Shown here piece by piece: positions 46,544 to 56,898 of a stretch of DNA of 64,000 nucleotides. Each line of letters opens with the position of its first letter. The first letter of the stretch is position 1. The DNA lies in contig CCNA01000002.1 of assembly GCA_000824805.1 (NCBI GenBank), positions 1-64,000 of the forward strand, in the 5' to 3' direction. Source of the DNA: Mesorhizobium sp. SOD10. Lineage in GTDB: Bacteria > Pseudomonadota > Alphaproteobacteria > Rhizobiales > Rhizobiaceae. A program made the translations under genes and the position numbers. The notes under the pieces were generated by a model, which was not told the DNA's origin, searched no databases, and saw nothing but the letters and a program-made list of their open reading frames with translations.

Positions 46544-47206
46544 TCACTTACCTTCGGCAGCCTCCGTCACCACAGTCGTCATCGGAATGTCGTGCGGCTG
46601 CGGGTAGATGGTCGGGATGCGCTGCAATTCGTAGCCGACGCCGATGACCAAAGGCCTGAACGGCATCGCGGCGAGCGTCCGGTCGTAGAAGCCGCCGCCA
46701 TAGCCCAGTCGGTATTTGCCGGGATCGATGCCGACGATCGGCGAGATCACGATGTCGGGCAGCACTGGATCGCCTTCGGCCGGGATCGGAATGTTCCAGA
46801 CACCCTTTTCCAGCCGGTCGCCCGGTCTGTAGGCGCGAAACACCAGCGGTTGTCCCTTTTCGATGACGACAGGCAGCGCGGTGCGGCCGCCGCGCTCATT
46901 GATCGAGGCCATCCAGCCGCGCAGATCCGGCTCGCCGCGAAACGGCCAGTAGAGGCTGACCATCCGGCCGTCTATATCGCCGATCAGCGCGTCGATGCCG
47001 TCCGCGATGCGTGCCGACATGGCGGCGCGTGCGTCGGCTGAAACGGCGAGACGGGCGTTGATGAGCCGCTCGCGCTCGGCCTTGCGCCATCGCCTGACAT
47101 CCGTCCAGTCGGAGAGCGGCTCCCGATATTCCGGCTCGAGCTCATGCATGAAGCAGGGCGGTGATGCGTATTGGGCCGGCCCTTCGTCGTCGCGATTATC
47201 AGCCAT
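46544..47206 (-). CDS. 5-formyltetrahydrofolate cyclo-ligase
   Basis: Encodes 220 aa converting 5-formyl-THF to 5,10-methenyl-THF with ATP (MTHFS/YgfA/Fau). WRKAERERLINARL at the start of the conserved domain, VSLYWPFRGEPDLRGWM, and the catalytic signature GYGGGFYDRTLAAM with preceding RLGYGG are present. The first 35 residues are a non-conserved extension; an internal start is possible but lacks an ATG with a better site. In many bacteria 6S RNA borders this gene, but I could not confirm one here. Confidence 0.9.
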   Translation of the reverse strand: MADNRDDEGPAQYASPPCFMHELEPEYREPLSDWTDVRRWRKAERERLINARLAVSADARAAMSARIADGIDALIGDIDGRMVSLYWPFRGEPDLRGWMASINERGGRTALPVVIEKGQPLVFRAYRPGDRLEKGVWNIPIPAEGDPVLPDIVISPIVGIDPGKYRLGYGGGFYDRTLAAMPFRPLVIGVGYELQRIPTIYPQPHDIPMTTVVTEAAEGK

Positions 47207-47380
47207 GATGGATTCCTGTCGTGCTGTCTCACGCTATACCTGTGGCAGGGCGCACTATGTGTGCATTCACGACGCGACGCGACGACTCTGGGGCATGTTT
47301 CCTGCCCGGCAAGACATTGTTGCAGTGCACAAAAACACTTACATCCCTGTGTGGTCGTTCTGCGTCGCGAGGTGGATGAA

Positions 47381-48646
47381 ATGAGCGAAACCGAGCATCA
47401 TGTCGTGGTCGTCGGCGCCGGATTCGGCGGGCTCGAACTCACCCGCGCATTGTCCGACGCACCGGTGCGCATCACCATGATCGACAAGCGCAATCACCAC
47501 CTGTTCCAGCCGCTGCTGTACCAGGTGGCGACGACGTCGCTGGCGACCTCGGAGGTCGCCTGGCCGATCCGCCATCTCCTGCGCCGGCGCAAGGACGTCA
47601 CGACGCTTCTCGGCAATGTTACCGGCGTCGACCGCGCCGGCAAGCGCGTGCTGCTCGAAGATGGCAGTGCGATCCCCTATGACACGCTCGTGCTCGCCAC
47701 CGGCGCGCGCCACGCCTATTTCGGCCATGACGAGTGGGAACCGTTCGCACCCGGGCTGAAGACGCTCGAGGACGCCACCACGATCCGGCGCCGCATCCTG
47801 CTCGCTTTCGAGCAGGCGGAACGCGAGGCCGACCCGGCGAAGCGCCAGGCGCTGCTGACGCTGGTCATCGTCGGCGGCGGGCCGACCGGCGTCGAGCTCG
47901 CCGGCACCATTGTCGAGCTCGCGCATGACACGTTGCGCGGCGAATTCCGCAACATCGACACGCGTCAGGCACGCGTGGTGCTGATCGAGGCTGGCGACCG
48001 GATCCTGGCCAATTTCGCGCCGCAGCTTTCCGACTATGCCCGCAGGGCGCTGGAACGGCTGGGCGTCACCGTCGAGCTTGGGCGCCCGGTGACACAACTC
48101 GATGCCGAAGGCGTCGTCTTCGGCGACAAGCGCCTGCCGGCTAGGACGATCATCTGGGCGGCCGGCGTTGCCGCTTCGCCGGCTGCCGAATGGCTGGGGG
48201 CGGCGGCCGATCGGGCGGGCAGGGTGCTGGTCGAGCCCGATTTGACGGTGCCGGGCAGTCCCGACATCTTCGTCATCGGCGACACCGCGCATGTCTTGCG
48301 GCCGGATGGAACGCCGGTGCCGGGCGTGGCGCCCTCGGCCAAGCAGGAGGGCAAGCATGTCGCCGCGACGATCAAGGCGCGGCTCGCCGGCGACACGGCG
48401 ACGCGTCCCTTCCAGTACCGCCATGCCGGCGACCTTGCGACAATCGGCAAGCGCGCCGCCGCCATCGATTTCGGCTGGATCAAGCTCACCGGCTGGCTCG
48501 CCTGGTGGCTCTGGGGCATAGCGCATATCTATTTCCTGATCGATTTCCGCAACCGCCTCGCGGTCTCGCTTAGCTGGCTATGGATTTATCTCACCGGTCA
48601 GCGCAGCGCGCGCCTGATCACCCAGGGCGACGACGACAAAAGCTGA
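47381..48646 (+). CDS. ndh: NADH dehydrogenase type II
   Basis: Encodes 421 aa, a non-proton-pumping NADH:quinone oxidoreductase on the inner membrane face. FAD motif HVVVVGAGFGGLELTRAL at the N-terminus, NADH motif LVIVGGGPTGVELAGTIVEL near residue 165, VIGDTAHV in the FAD C-loop, and a C-terminal hydrophobic region (TGWLAWWLWGIAHIYFLIDF) for membrane attachment. The ATG with AGGTGGA upstream gives MSETEHHVVVVGAG; a longer frame is rejected. Confidence 0.94.
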   Translation: MSETEHHVVVVGAGFGGLELTRALSDAPVRITMIDKRNHHLFQPLLYQVATTSLATSEVAWPIRHLLRRRKDVTTLLGNVTGVDRAGKRVLLEDGSAIPYDTLVLATGARHAYFGHDEWEPFAPGLKTLEDATTIRRRILLAFEQAEREADPAKRQALLTLVIVGGGPTGVELAGTIVELAHDTLRGEFRNIDTRQARVVLIEAGDRILANFAPQLSDYARRALERLGVTVELGRPVTQLDAEGVVFGDKRLPARTIIWAAGVAASPAAEWLGAAADRAGRVLVEPDLTVPGSPDIFVIGDTAHVLRPDGTPVPGVAPSAKQEGKHVAATIKARLAGDTATRPFQYRHAGDLATIGKRAAAIDFGWIKLTGWLAWWLWGIAHIYFLIDFRNRLAVSLSWLWIYLTGQRSARLITQGDDDKS

Positions 48647-48650
48647 TTCT

Positions 48651-49187
48651 TTGCCTTCATCGACACGTCACCTTGTCGTGATCGAGCCGGGCAAGGCGGA
48701 CCAGCCGCTCATCAACACAGACTTCCCCTCCTACAATTTCGACGTCATCGATGGTGCCACTTACAGGATCGACCTGTCGCAACCGCCGAAATACGATGCC
48801 AAGGGCGGCGTGGCGAACGCCGGTTCCAACCGCATCGTCGACCTGAAATTCGACGGGAAGCCGATTGATCCGGCAGCGAAATTCGTCGTTGCTACCAACA
48901 ATTACCGCGCCGGCGGTGGCGGCAATTTCCCCGGCATCGATGCTTCGAAGATGATCTACGAGGCGCCGGACACCAACCGCGACGTGATCGTGCGCTATGT
49001 CGTCAGCGAGGGTACGATCAATCCTTCCGCCGACGACAACTGGTCGTTCGCGCCGCTGCCCGGCGCCAGCGTCCTCTTCGAGACCGGGCCGAGGGCCAAG
49101 GATTTCATCACCGGGGTGAAATCCCTGAAGATCGAGCCTGCCGGCGAAGGTGAGGCAGGTTTCGCCAGGTATCGCATCACGCTGTGA
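48651..49187 (+). pseudogene. cpdB: C-terminal remnant of a 2',3'-cyclic-nucleotide phosphodiesterase/5'-nucleotidase
   Basis: The 178-codon frame matches only the C-terminal end of the CpdB/UshA family, with PSYNFDVIDGATYRIDLSQP, DLKFDGKPIDPAAKFVVATN and NYRAGGGGNFPG. The full enzyme has about 650 residues with a signal peptide and metallophosphatase domain; all of that is missing, and the frame begins four bases after ndh without a good start. It is probably a decayed gene left after a deletion joined to ndh. Confidence 0.8.
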
Positions 49188-49361
49188 TCCGGCCTACCTG
49201 GAGGGCGGTTCGGCTGGAGCCGGCCGTGCACTCCGTGCGGCACTGCCTCGCCTTCCGCCGGCACAAAGGCAAAAGCGGCACTAGGCAAAAAGCAGTGAAC
49301 TGGCAAGATCGCTGCGGCTCCCGCTCTGGTTCCGGCCATTCACATGCGGTAATTTTTAGCC

Positions 49362-49490
49362 ATGCGTTATGTGATCGTCATTGTCGCCATCACCTTCTTC
49401 CTGATCTGGGACGGCCTTTACAATCACGGCCAGTATCTCGATTGGACCGTGCGGGAAATGTCGCGCATCGTGCGCTACGTCACCGGGTAA
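49362..49490 (+). CDS. Small single-membrane-segment protein (42 aa)
   Basis: MRYVIVIVAITFFLIWDGLY followed by NHGQYLDWTVREMSRIVRYV and TG. Residues 2-16 are strongly hydrophobic and the remainder is amphipathic. No strong Shine-Dalgarno is visible (TAATTTTTAGCC ahead). Codon use fits the genome and the hydrophobic profile is protein-like. Function unknown. Confidence 0.55.
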   Translation: MRYVIVIVAITFFLIWDGLYNHGQYLDWTVREMSRIVRYVTG

Positions 49491-49592
49491 GGTCTCGCTG
49501 GGTTCGCGCTGCGGGCGCGACATCGTTGCCGGTTGACGTCTCGGCATTGCTCCCACAGAAACCCCGCTGAACCGACGAGCAGGGAGGCTGGC

Positions 49593-49883
49593 TTGATCCG
49601 GCACATCGTTTTCTTCAGCGTGCGGCGCAAGGAAGATATCGAGGCTGTGCGCTCGGGCCTGCTGGCGCTAGGCAACATTCCTCACTCGAAGCATTTCGAG
49701 GTCACGCTCAACACCAAGGTCGATCTGTTCTCCAACGCGATCGACGTGGTCGTCTATGCGGAGTTCGAGGACGAGGCCGCCCTTGCCGCCTACAAGGCGC
49801 ACCCGATTTATGCCGACACGACCAGCAAGGTGAAGCCGCTGCGCGAACTGCGCTATTCGGCCGATGTCGTGGCTGCGGCCTGA
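49593..49883 (+). CDS. Dabb-domain (stress-responsive alpha/beta barrel) protein
   Basis: Encodes 96 aa of the Dabb family: IRHIVFFSVRRKEDIEAVRS, then HFEVTLNTKVDLFSNAIDVV and the typical FEDEAALAAYKAHPIYADTT with its HP. TTG start five bases after a strong AGGGAGG site. Function of the small ferredoxin-fold dimer is not known; often stress related. Confidence 0.85.
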   Translation: MIRHIVFFSVRRKEDIEAVRSGLLALGNIPHSKHFEVTLNTKVDLFSNAIDVVVYAEFEDEAALAAYKAHPIYADTTSKVKPLRELRYSADVVAAA

Positions 49884-49953
49884 ACCGGCGGAGCGCTTCC
49901 CGTCGGTCCGCCGCTCTTGAACCTCGGGCCGGAATGGGGCACATCCCGCCGGC

Positions 49954-50829
49954 ATGATCGAAAGCTCCGCCCATCCGCTCGACCATCTCGTGCTGCCGAC
50001 ACGGAGCCTCGATACCGTGCGGTCGCGTCTGGCCTCGCTTGGCTTCGTTGTCGCGCCCACGGGCATCCATCCTTTCGGCACGGAGAATGCCTGCGTCTTT
50101 TTCGCCGACGGCACTTACCTGGAGCCACTTGCTATCGGCAATGAACAGACGACGGACCGCGCCATAGGCGAGGGTAATGTCTTCGTCGCACGCGACCGCC
50201 TTTACCGTCAGACCCTTGGCGATGAAGGCTTTTCCGCTGTCGTGCTCGCAACCGCCAATGCCGATGCCGATCATGCGCGCTATGTCGAGGCTGGCCTCTC
50301 GGCCGGCGAGATGCTGAGCTTCTCCCGCGCCTTCACCGACGCAAGCGGCAAAAGCGACACCGCTTCCTTCAAGCTGGCATTCATATCCGACAAGGAGGCC
50401 GATGAGGCGTTTCTCTTTGCCTGCCAGCGCATCAACGCGCCGAAAATCGACCGAACGGCCCTGCAGGCGCACGGTAATGGCGTGACGGGTATTCTCGAAA
50501 TCGTCGCCGTCAGCGACAGACCAGCCACGCAGATTGGATTGATCGCCACCGCTGCCGGGGCGGATGCAAGCGGCGGCGATGCCGTGCGGCTGCCGAATGC
50601 GGTCCTCAGCGTTCTCTCGTCTGAAGATTATGGCTCGCGCTTCGGCTTGATGGCCACGCCATCACGGCATCTGCGCTTCGTGGCCATCGTCCTCTTGGTG
50701 CGCGACAAAGCTGCCGTGATGCGCCTGCTTGCGAAGAACGCCATCGATCACAACATGAGCGGCAACGATATCGTCGTTGCACCGGCGCCCGGACAGGGCG
50801 CCGCCTTCATCTTCCGGGAGATCCCATGA
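49954..50829 (+). CDS. VOC-superfamily (glyoxalase-like) protein
   Basis: Encodes 291 aa with the glyoxalase-like fold: PLDHLVLPTRSLDTVRSRLA then FGTENACVFFADGTYLEPLA and a second half ending in FVAIVLLVRDKAAVMRLLAK. Metal-binding His in LDHLV is present. Enzyme function is not predictable. Its stop overlaps the kdsA start (ATGA), so it is translationally coupled to KDO synthesis. Confidence 0.78.
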   Translation: MIESSAHPLDHLVLPTRSLDTVRSRLASLGFVVAPTGIHPFGTENACVFFADGTYLEPLAIGNEQTTDRAIGEGNVFVARDRLYRQTLGDEGFSAVVLATANADADHARYVEAGLSAGEMLSFSRAFTDASGKSDTASFKLAFISDKEADEAFLFACQRINAPKIDRTALQAHGNGVTGILEIVAVSDRPATQIGLIATAAGADASGGDAVRLPNAVLSVLSSEDYGSRFGLMATPSRHLRFVAIVLLVRDKAAVMRLLAKNAIDHNMSGNDIVVAPAPGQGAAFIFREIP

Positions 50830-51671
50830 GCAAGCCCCTGGCGCCCAACGCATCGGTAACCGTCGGCAAGGTCGTCTTCGCCAACCATGCGCCGCTGTCG
50901 CTGATCGCCGGCCCGTGCCAGCTTGAATCGCGCCAGCACGCTTTCGACATGGCCGGCGCGCTGAAGGAATTGACGCAACGTCTGGGTATCGGCCTCGTCT
51001 ACAAGACCAGCTACGACAAGGCCAACCGCACCTCGCTGTCGGCGACGCGCGGCGCTGGCCTCGACGCGGCGATGCCGATCTTCGACGATCTGCGCAAGGA
51101 GTTCGGCCTTCCCGTGCTGACCGACGTCCACACCGAAGAACAATGCGCGATCGTCGCGCCGCATGTCGATGTCCTGCAGATTCCGGCCTTCCTGTCGCGC
51201 CAGACCGACATGCTGGTCGCCGCGGCCAGGACCGGCAAGGTCATCAATGTGAAGAAGGGCCAGTTCCTCGCGCCCTGGGACATGAAGAACGTCGTCGCCA
51301 AGATCACCGGCTCCGGCAATCCGAATGTGCTTGCCACCGAGCGCGGCGTCTCGTTCGGTTACAACACGCTGGTCTCGGACATGCGCGCCCTGCCGATCAT
51401 GGCCGAGATCGGCGCTCCGGTGATTTTCGACGCGACCCATTCCGTCCAGCAGCCGGGTGGGCAGGGCGGTTCCTCCGGCGGCGAACGGCGCTTCGTCGAA
51501 ACGCTCGCGCGCGCGGCCGTTGCCGTTGGCGTGGCCGGTGTCTTCATCGAAACCCATCAGGATCCCGACAACTCGACATCTTCCGACGGTCCGAACATGG
51601 TTCCGTTGAAGGACATGCCGGCGCTGCTGGAAAAGCTGATGGCTTTCGATCGGATCGCCAAGGGCCAGTAG
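50826..51671 (+). CDS. kdsA: 3-deoxy-8-phosphooctulonate synthase
   Basis: Encodes 281 aa condensing arabinose 5-phosphate and PEP to KDO-8-phosphate for lipid A-core LPS. SLIAGPCQLESRQHAFDMAG, TDVHTEEQC, VIFDATHSVQQPGGQGGSSG and FIETHQDPDNSTSSDGPNM are family signatures. The Cys of GPCQLES is not the metal site; typing metal versus non-metal needs alignment. Coupled to the preceding VOC gene. Confidence 0.96.
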   Translation: MSKPLAPNASVTVGKVVFANHAPLSLIAGPCQLESRQHAFDMAGALKELTQRLGIGLVYKTSYDKANRTSLSATRGAGLDAAMPIFDDLRKEFGLPVLTDVHTEEQCAIVAPHVDVLQIPAFLSRQTDMLVAAARTGKVINVKKGQFLAPWDMKNVVAKITGSGNPNVLATERGVSFGYNTLVSDMRALPIMAEIGAPVIFDATHSVQQPGGQGGSSGGERRFVETLARAAVAVGVAGVFIETHQDPDNSTSSDGPNMVPLKDMPALLEKLMAFDRIAKGQ

Positions 51672-51749
51672 GGCGGAACGCGAAAGTCTGGAACCTTAGC
51701 CCGCTCCCCTCATTGTCCAGACGGACATTCCAATGAGAGGAGCACAAGA

Positions 51750-52115
51750 ATGACTACTCCGTCTGGCCACACCGAAGCCATCGCCGCTTCACGCGTCATT
51801 GGCACTTCGGTTTACAACACCGCTGGCGACAACATCGGCAGCATCGAGGACGTGATGCTCGACAAGATGTCGAACGGCATCATGTTCGCCGTCATCGGCT
51901 TCGGCGGCTTCCTCGGCATGGGCGAAAAGTATCACGCAATTCCCTGGGCAAGCCTCGACTATGACGAGAACCAGGGCGGCTACGTCGTGCCGTTCACCAA
52001 GGAGCAACTGAAAGCCGCACCGGCCTATTCCATCGAGGAACTGACCGGCGCCGATGGCGAAGCCGCGCGCGATGCGTCCTTCGAGTATTACCATGTGAAG
52101 CCTTATTGGCATTGA
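51750..52115 (+). CDS. PRC-barrel domain protein
   Basis: Encodes 121 aa with one PRC barrel: VIGTSVYNTAGDNIGSIEDV, MLDKMSNGIMFAVIGFGGFL and GEKYHAIPWASLDYDENQGG. Such small soluble PRC proteins are often stress induced in rhizobia; function unknown. GAGAGGAG lies upstream of the ATG. A bidirectional terminator follows. Confidence 0.88.
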   Translation: MTTPSGHTEAIAASRVIGTSVYNTAGDNIGSIEDVMLDKMSNGIMFAVIGFGGFLGMGEKYHAIPWASLDYDENQGGYVVPFTKEQLKAAPAYSIEELTGADGEAARDASFEYYHVKPYWH

Positions 52116-52137
52116 CAGGCGGCACATCGCGAATCGA

Positions 52138-52172
52138 AAGGCCCCCGCATGCGCAATGCGGGGGCCTTCTCT
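52138..52172. terminator. Bidirectional terminator between PRC-barrel gene and small lipoprotein gene
   Basis: Perfect 13-bp arms AAGGCCCCCGCAT / ATGCGGGGGCCTT with loop GCGCA. It has TCTTCT on the right and a moderate A-rich left side (GAATCGAAAG), so it could stop both convergent genes. Confidence 0.85.
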
Positions 52173-52179
52173 TCTCGCT

Positions 52180-52302
52180 CTATTCTGCTGCGTGGAGAGT
52201 AGACAATTCCATCGAGCTTTGCTGCGGCTCTTGATGGTCGCATGACGTCAGGAACGCCGCTGCGATCAGGAACAAACTCACGATACCGCTCAACTGGGAC
52301 AT
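52180..52302 (-). CDS. Very small predicted lipoprotein (40 aa)
   Basis: MSQLSGIVSLFLIAAAFLTS followed by C and DHQEPQQSSMELSTLHAAE. The hydrophobic segment ending LTS-Cys is a lipobox, so processing at Cys21 would leave a 20-residue lipidated peptide. AGGAGGAG lies seven bases before the ATG, an excellent site. Similar in layout to entericidin-like small lipoproteins, though without sequence proof. Confidence 0.68.
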   Translation of the reverse strand: MSQLSGIVSLFLIAAAFLTSCDHQEPQQSSMELSTLHAAE

Positions 52303-52420
52303 GGCGAAACTCCTCCTGTTTCGCCCCGCGCGAACACGACCATAGATGACAACGGTACGCGACGCGCATGACTTATGATGACAGAAATTTGCGCTTCGTG
52401 AATCCGGCCCGCGGCAATAA

Positions 52421-53776
<1,356 letters not shown>

Positions 53777-53800
53777 TCCGGCCTGTTCTGACGATTCTCA

Positions 53801-53827
53801 AAAAGGGCGGGCCACTCCCGCCCTTTT
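53801..53827 (+). terminator. Rho-independent terminator of eno
   Basis: Perfect 11-bp arms AAAAGGGCGGG / CCCGCCCTTTT around CCACT, the right arm ending in TTTT. It lies 25 bases after the eno stop. Confidence 0.92.
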
Positions 53828-53933
53828 CGTTTCCGGCCACCGTGCAATAGGTCGTCCGTAACCGTCCATTAAGCACAATCGGGCGAAATAAGACTCATGG
53901 TCGCTTGCGTTCGCGGCCGCGAGGGTTCGGGTC

Positions 53934-54257
53934 ATGTGGACACGTCAGCACAAGCAGAGAAACACCGGCAGGCTGATCATCCCCTCGCTCTGCGTGCTAT
54001 TCCTGGCCTATTTCGGTTTCCATGCCTATCACGGCGAATTCGGCATCTATTCCAAATATCGGCTCGAGGCCCAGGCGGTGGAGTTGCAGGCGCAGCTCGA
54101 TGCCGTGAAGGCGCGCCGGATTGACTTCGAGCGCCGTGTCCAGCTGATGCACGAAGGCACGCTGGAGAAGGATATGCTTGACGAGCAGGCCCGAAAGGCG
54201 CTCAATCTGTCCCAGCCCGACGAAATCACCATCATGCTGCCCGCGCCGACGAAATAA
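53934..54257 (+). CDS. Septum formation initiator (FtsB/DivIC family)
   Basis: Encodes 107 aa: one membrane helix (residues 14-33, IIPSLCVLFLAYFGFHAYHG) followed by a coiled coil (about 45-75, LEAQAVELQAQLDAVKARRI) and EKDMLDEQARKALNLSQPDE. This layout and the eno neighbourhood match FtsB of the FtsQLB divisome complex. No strong ribosome binding site is visible; an ATG further upstream is unlikely. Confidence 0.87.
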   Translation: MWTRQHKQRNTGRLIIPSLCVLFLAYFGFHAYHGEFGIYSKYRLEAQAVELQAQLDAVKARRIDFERRVQLMHEGTLEKDMLDEQARKALNLSQPDEITIMLPAPTK

Positions 54258-54305
54258 CCGAACTTCGGTTAATCGCCTTTATTCGCAATGATTCTAATCG
54301 CTTAG

Positions 54306-54354
54306 ATGCATGCCAGCCATGCATTTTTCAGCATGGCGCAATGCATTCTTGCAT
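54306..54354 (+). promoter_or_regulatory. Two dyads upstream of pdhA, candidate operator
   Basis: The 175-base gap before pdhA contains ATGCATG-CCAGC-CATGCAT (54306-54324, perfect 7-bp arms) and ATGCA-TTCT-TGCAT (54341-54354). The shared half-site ATGCA suggests binding of one dimeric regulator to both. No known regulator is identified; promoter elements were not fixed. Confidence 0.45.
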
Positions 54355-54432
54355 GTTAGCCTCGCGCAAATCGGTGGGGAGGCGATCGATCTCCCTGAAT
54401 GTCCGCGAAGAGACGCCAACAGGGAGTGACGC

Positions 54433-55470
54433 ATGGCCACCGCCGCCAAAAAAGCGCCCGCCAAATCCAGATCCGACAAACAGCCCAATCTCTCAGCGCC
54501 CAAGCCCGCTGATTTCACCAAGGAAGAAGAGCTTTCCGCTTATCGGCACATGCTCTTGATCCGCCGCTTCGAGGAGAAAGCCGGCCAGCTCTACGGCATG
54601 GGCTTTATCGGCGGCTTCTGCCATCTCTATATCGGCCAGGAGGCCGTCGTCACCGGCATGAAGATGGCGCTGGTCGAAGGCGACCAGATGATCACCGCCT
54701 ATCGCGACCATGGCCACATGCTGGCGATGGACCTGTCGCCGCGCGGCGTCATGGCCGAGCTCACCGGGCGCCGCGGCGGCCTATCGAAAGGCAAGGGCGG
54801 CTCCATGCACATGTTCTCCAAGGAGAAGCATTTCTATGGCGGCCACGGCATCGTCGGCGCCCAGGTGTCGCTCGGCACCGGTCTCGCCTTCGCCAACCGC
54901 TACCGCGACAACAAGAACGTCTCGCTCACCTATTTCGGTGACGGCGCGGCCAACCAGGGCCAAGTCTATGAAAGCTTCAACATGGCCTCGCTGTGGAAGC
55001 TGCCGGTGATCTACATCATCGAGAACAACCGCTACGCCATGGGCACGTCGGTGTCGCGCTCGTCGGCGGAGACCGACTTCTCCAATCGCGGCGCTTCTTT
55101 CAAGATCCCCGGCTTCCAGGTCGATGGCATGGACGTTCGCGCCGTGAAGGCCGCGGGCGAGCTCGCCACGGAATGGTGCCGCGCCGGCAACGGCCCGCTG
55201 ATCCTAGAGATGCAGACCTACCGCTATCGCGGCCATTCGATGTCCGACCCCGCCAAATACCGCTCCAAGGAGGAAGTGCAGAAGATGCGCTCCGAGCACG
55301 ACCCGATCGAGCAGGTCCGGGTGCGGCTGCTCGACAAGAAGTGGGCAAGCGAGGACGAGCTCAAGGCCATCGACAAGGAAGTCCGCGACATCGTCGCCGA
55401 CGCCGCCGAATTCGCCCAGAACGACGCCGAGCCGGATCCGTCCGAGCTCTGGACCGACATCGTACTCTAA
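54433..55470 (+). CDS. pdhA: Pyruvate dehydrogenase E1 component subunit alpha
   Basis: Encodes 345 aa. After a Lys/Ala/Pro-rich leader, YRHMLLIRRFEEKAGQLYGM begins the conserved part; the TPP motif is FGDGAANQGQVYESFNMASL through IIENNRYAMGT; and YRYRGHSMSDPAKYRSKEEV is the loop region. It forms E1 with PdhB to decarboxylate pyruvate onto lipoyl groups. First gene of pdhABC; GGAGTG site upstream of the ATG. Confidence 0.97.
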   Translation: MATAAKKAPAKSRSDKQPNLSAPKPADFTKEEELSAYRHMLLIRRFEEKAGQLYGMGFIGGFCHLYIGQEAVVTGMKMALVEGDQMITAYRDHGHMLAMDLSPRGVMAELTGRRGGLSKGKGGSMHMFSKEKHFYGGHGIVGAQVSLGTGLAFANRYRDNKNVSLTYFGDGAANQGQVYESFNMASLWKLPVIYIIENNRYAMGTSVSRSSAETDFSNRGASFKIPGFQVDGMDVRAVKAAGELATEWCRAGNGPLILEMQTYRYRGHSMSDPAKYRSKEEVQKMRSEHDPIEQVRVRLLDKKWASEDELKAIDKEVRDIVADAAEFAQNDAEPDPSELWTDIVL

Positions 55471-55485
55471 GGAGAGGGCAAGGAC

Positions 55486-56880
55486 ATGCCGATCGAAATT
55501 CTCATGCCCGCGCTCTCGCCGACGATGGAAGAGGGCAATCTTTCCAAATGGCTGAAGAACGAAGGCGACAAGGTCGTCGCCGGCGACGTCATCGCTGAGA
55601 TCGAGACCGACAAGGCGACGATGGAAGTCGAAGCCGTCGATGAGGGCACGCTCGCCAAGATCGTGGTTCCCGCCGGCACTGAAGGCGTCAAGGTCAACGC
55701 GGTCATCGCCGTGCTTGCTGTCGATGGCGAAGATGTCGACACGGCCGGCGAAGGTATCGGTGAAGAGGAGCCGCCAAACAAGGCTGAGGCAGCGCCGGCT
55801 CCGGCACAAGCCGCGGCAAAACGCGAGGCTCCCGCTCCTGTCGCCGCCGCGCCGAAGACGGAAGTCGCCGCCGATCCGGACATTCCCGCCGGCACCGAAA
55901 TGGTTTCGACCACGGTGCGCGAAGCGCTGCGTGACGCCATGGCCGAGGAAATGCGCCGCGACGGCGATGTCTTCGTCATGGGCGAGGAGGTTGCCGAGTA
56001 CCAAGGCGCCTACAAGATCACGCAGGGCCTGCTGCAGGAATTCGGGCCGCGCCGCGTCGTCGACACGCCGATCACCGAGCATGGTTTTGCCGGCGTCGGC
56101 GTCGGCGCGGCGATGGCCGGGTTGAAGCCGATCGTCGAGTTCATGACGTTCAACTTCGCCATGCAGGCGATCGACCAGATCATCAATTCTGCCGCCAAGA
56201 CGCTCTATATGTCCGGTGGCCAGATGGGCGCGCCGATCGTCTTCCGTGGCCCGAACGGCGCCGCGGCCCGCGTCGCCGCTCAGCACTCGCAGTGCTACGC
56301 CGCCTGGTACAGCCATATCCCCGGCCTAAAGGTGGTGATGCCCTATACGGCAGCCGACGCCAAGGGCCTGCTCAAGGCCGCGATTCGCGATCCGAACCCG
56401 GTCATTTTCCTCGAGAACGAAATCCTCTACGGCCATTCCTTCGAGGTGCCGAAACTCGACGATTTCGTGCTGCCGATCGGCAAGGCGCGCATCCACAAGC
56501 AGGGCAAGGACGTCACCCTCGTCTCCTTCGGCATCGGCATGACCTATGCGGTCAAGGCGGAGGCCGAACTGCGCGGCATGGGCATCGATGCCGAGATCAT
56601 CGATCTCAGGACAATCCGGCCGCTCGACTTCGACACGATCATCGCCTCCGTGAAGAAGACCAACCGTCTCGTGGTGGTGGAAGAAGGTTTCCCGCAGAAC
56701 TCGGTCGGCGATCACATCGCCAACCAGGTCTCGCAGCGCGCCTTCGACTTCCTCGACGCGCCGGTGATCACCATCGCCGGCAAGGATGTCCCGATGCCTT
56801 ATGCGGCGAATCTGGAAAAGCTGGCTTTGCCCAATGTCGGCGAGGTCGTCGAGGCAGTCAAAGCCGTCACCTATCGCTGA
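55486..56880 (+). CDS. pdhB: Pyruvate dehydrogenase E1 component subunit beta, with N-terminal lipoyl domain
   Basis: Encodes 464 aa. Residues 1-80 form a biotinyl/lipoyl domain with the lipoylated Lys in [17 protein letters not shown], joined by an Ala/Pro/Lys-rich linker (about 85-130) to the E1 beta domain (from about 138, [20 protein letters not shown]; then [20 protein letters not shown]). The lipoyl domain on E1 beta is a known feature of Rhizobiales and related alphaproteobacteria. It is 15 bases after pdhA and 18 before pdhC. Confidence 0.97.
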   Translation: MPIEILMPALSPTMEEGNLSKWLKNEGDKVVAGDVIAEIETDKATMEVEAVDEGTLAKIVVPAGTEGVKVNAVIAVLAVDGEDVDTAGEGIGEEEPPNKAEAAPAPAQAAAKREAPAPVAAAPKTEVAADPDIPAGTEMVSTTVREALRDAMAEEMRRDGDVFVMGEEVAEYQGAYKITQGLLQEFGPRRVVDTPITEHGFAGVGVGAAMAGLKPIVEFMTFNFAMQAIDQIINSAAKTLYMSGGQMGAPIVFRGPNGAAARVAAQHSQCYAAWYSHIPGLKVVMPYTAADAKGLLKAAIRDPNPVIFLENEILYGHSFEVPKLDDFVLPIGKARIHKQGKDVTLVSFGIGMTYAVKAEAELRGMGIDAEIIDLRTIRPLDFDTIIASVKKTNRLVVVEEGFPQNSVGDHIANQVSQRAFDFLDAPVITIAGKDVPMPYAANLEKLALPNVGEVVEAVKAVTYR

Positions 56881-56898
56881 GCCGGTCCGGAGGACATC

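Noticed and set aside
47207..47380. Possible 6S RNA next to the 5-formyltetrahydrofolate cyclo-ligase gene
   Set aside because: 6S RNA often borders this gene, but I could not trace the long closing stem with a central bubble in these 174 bases.
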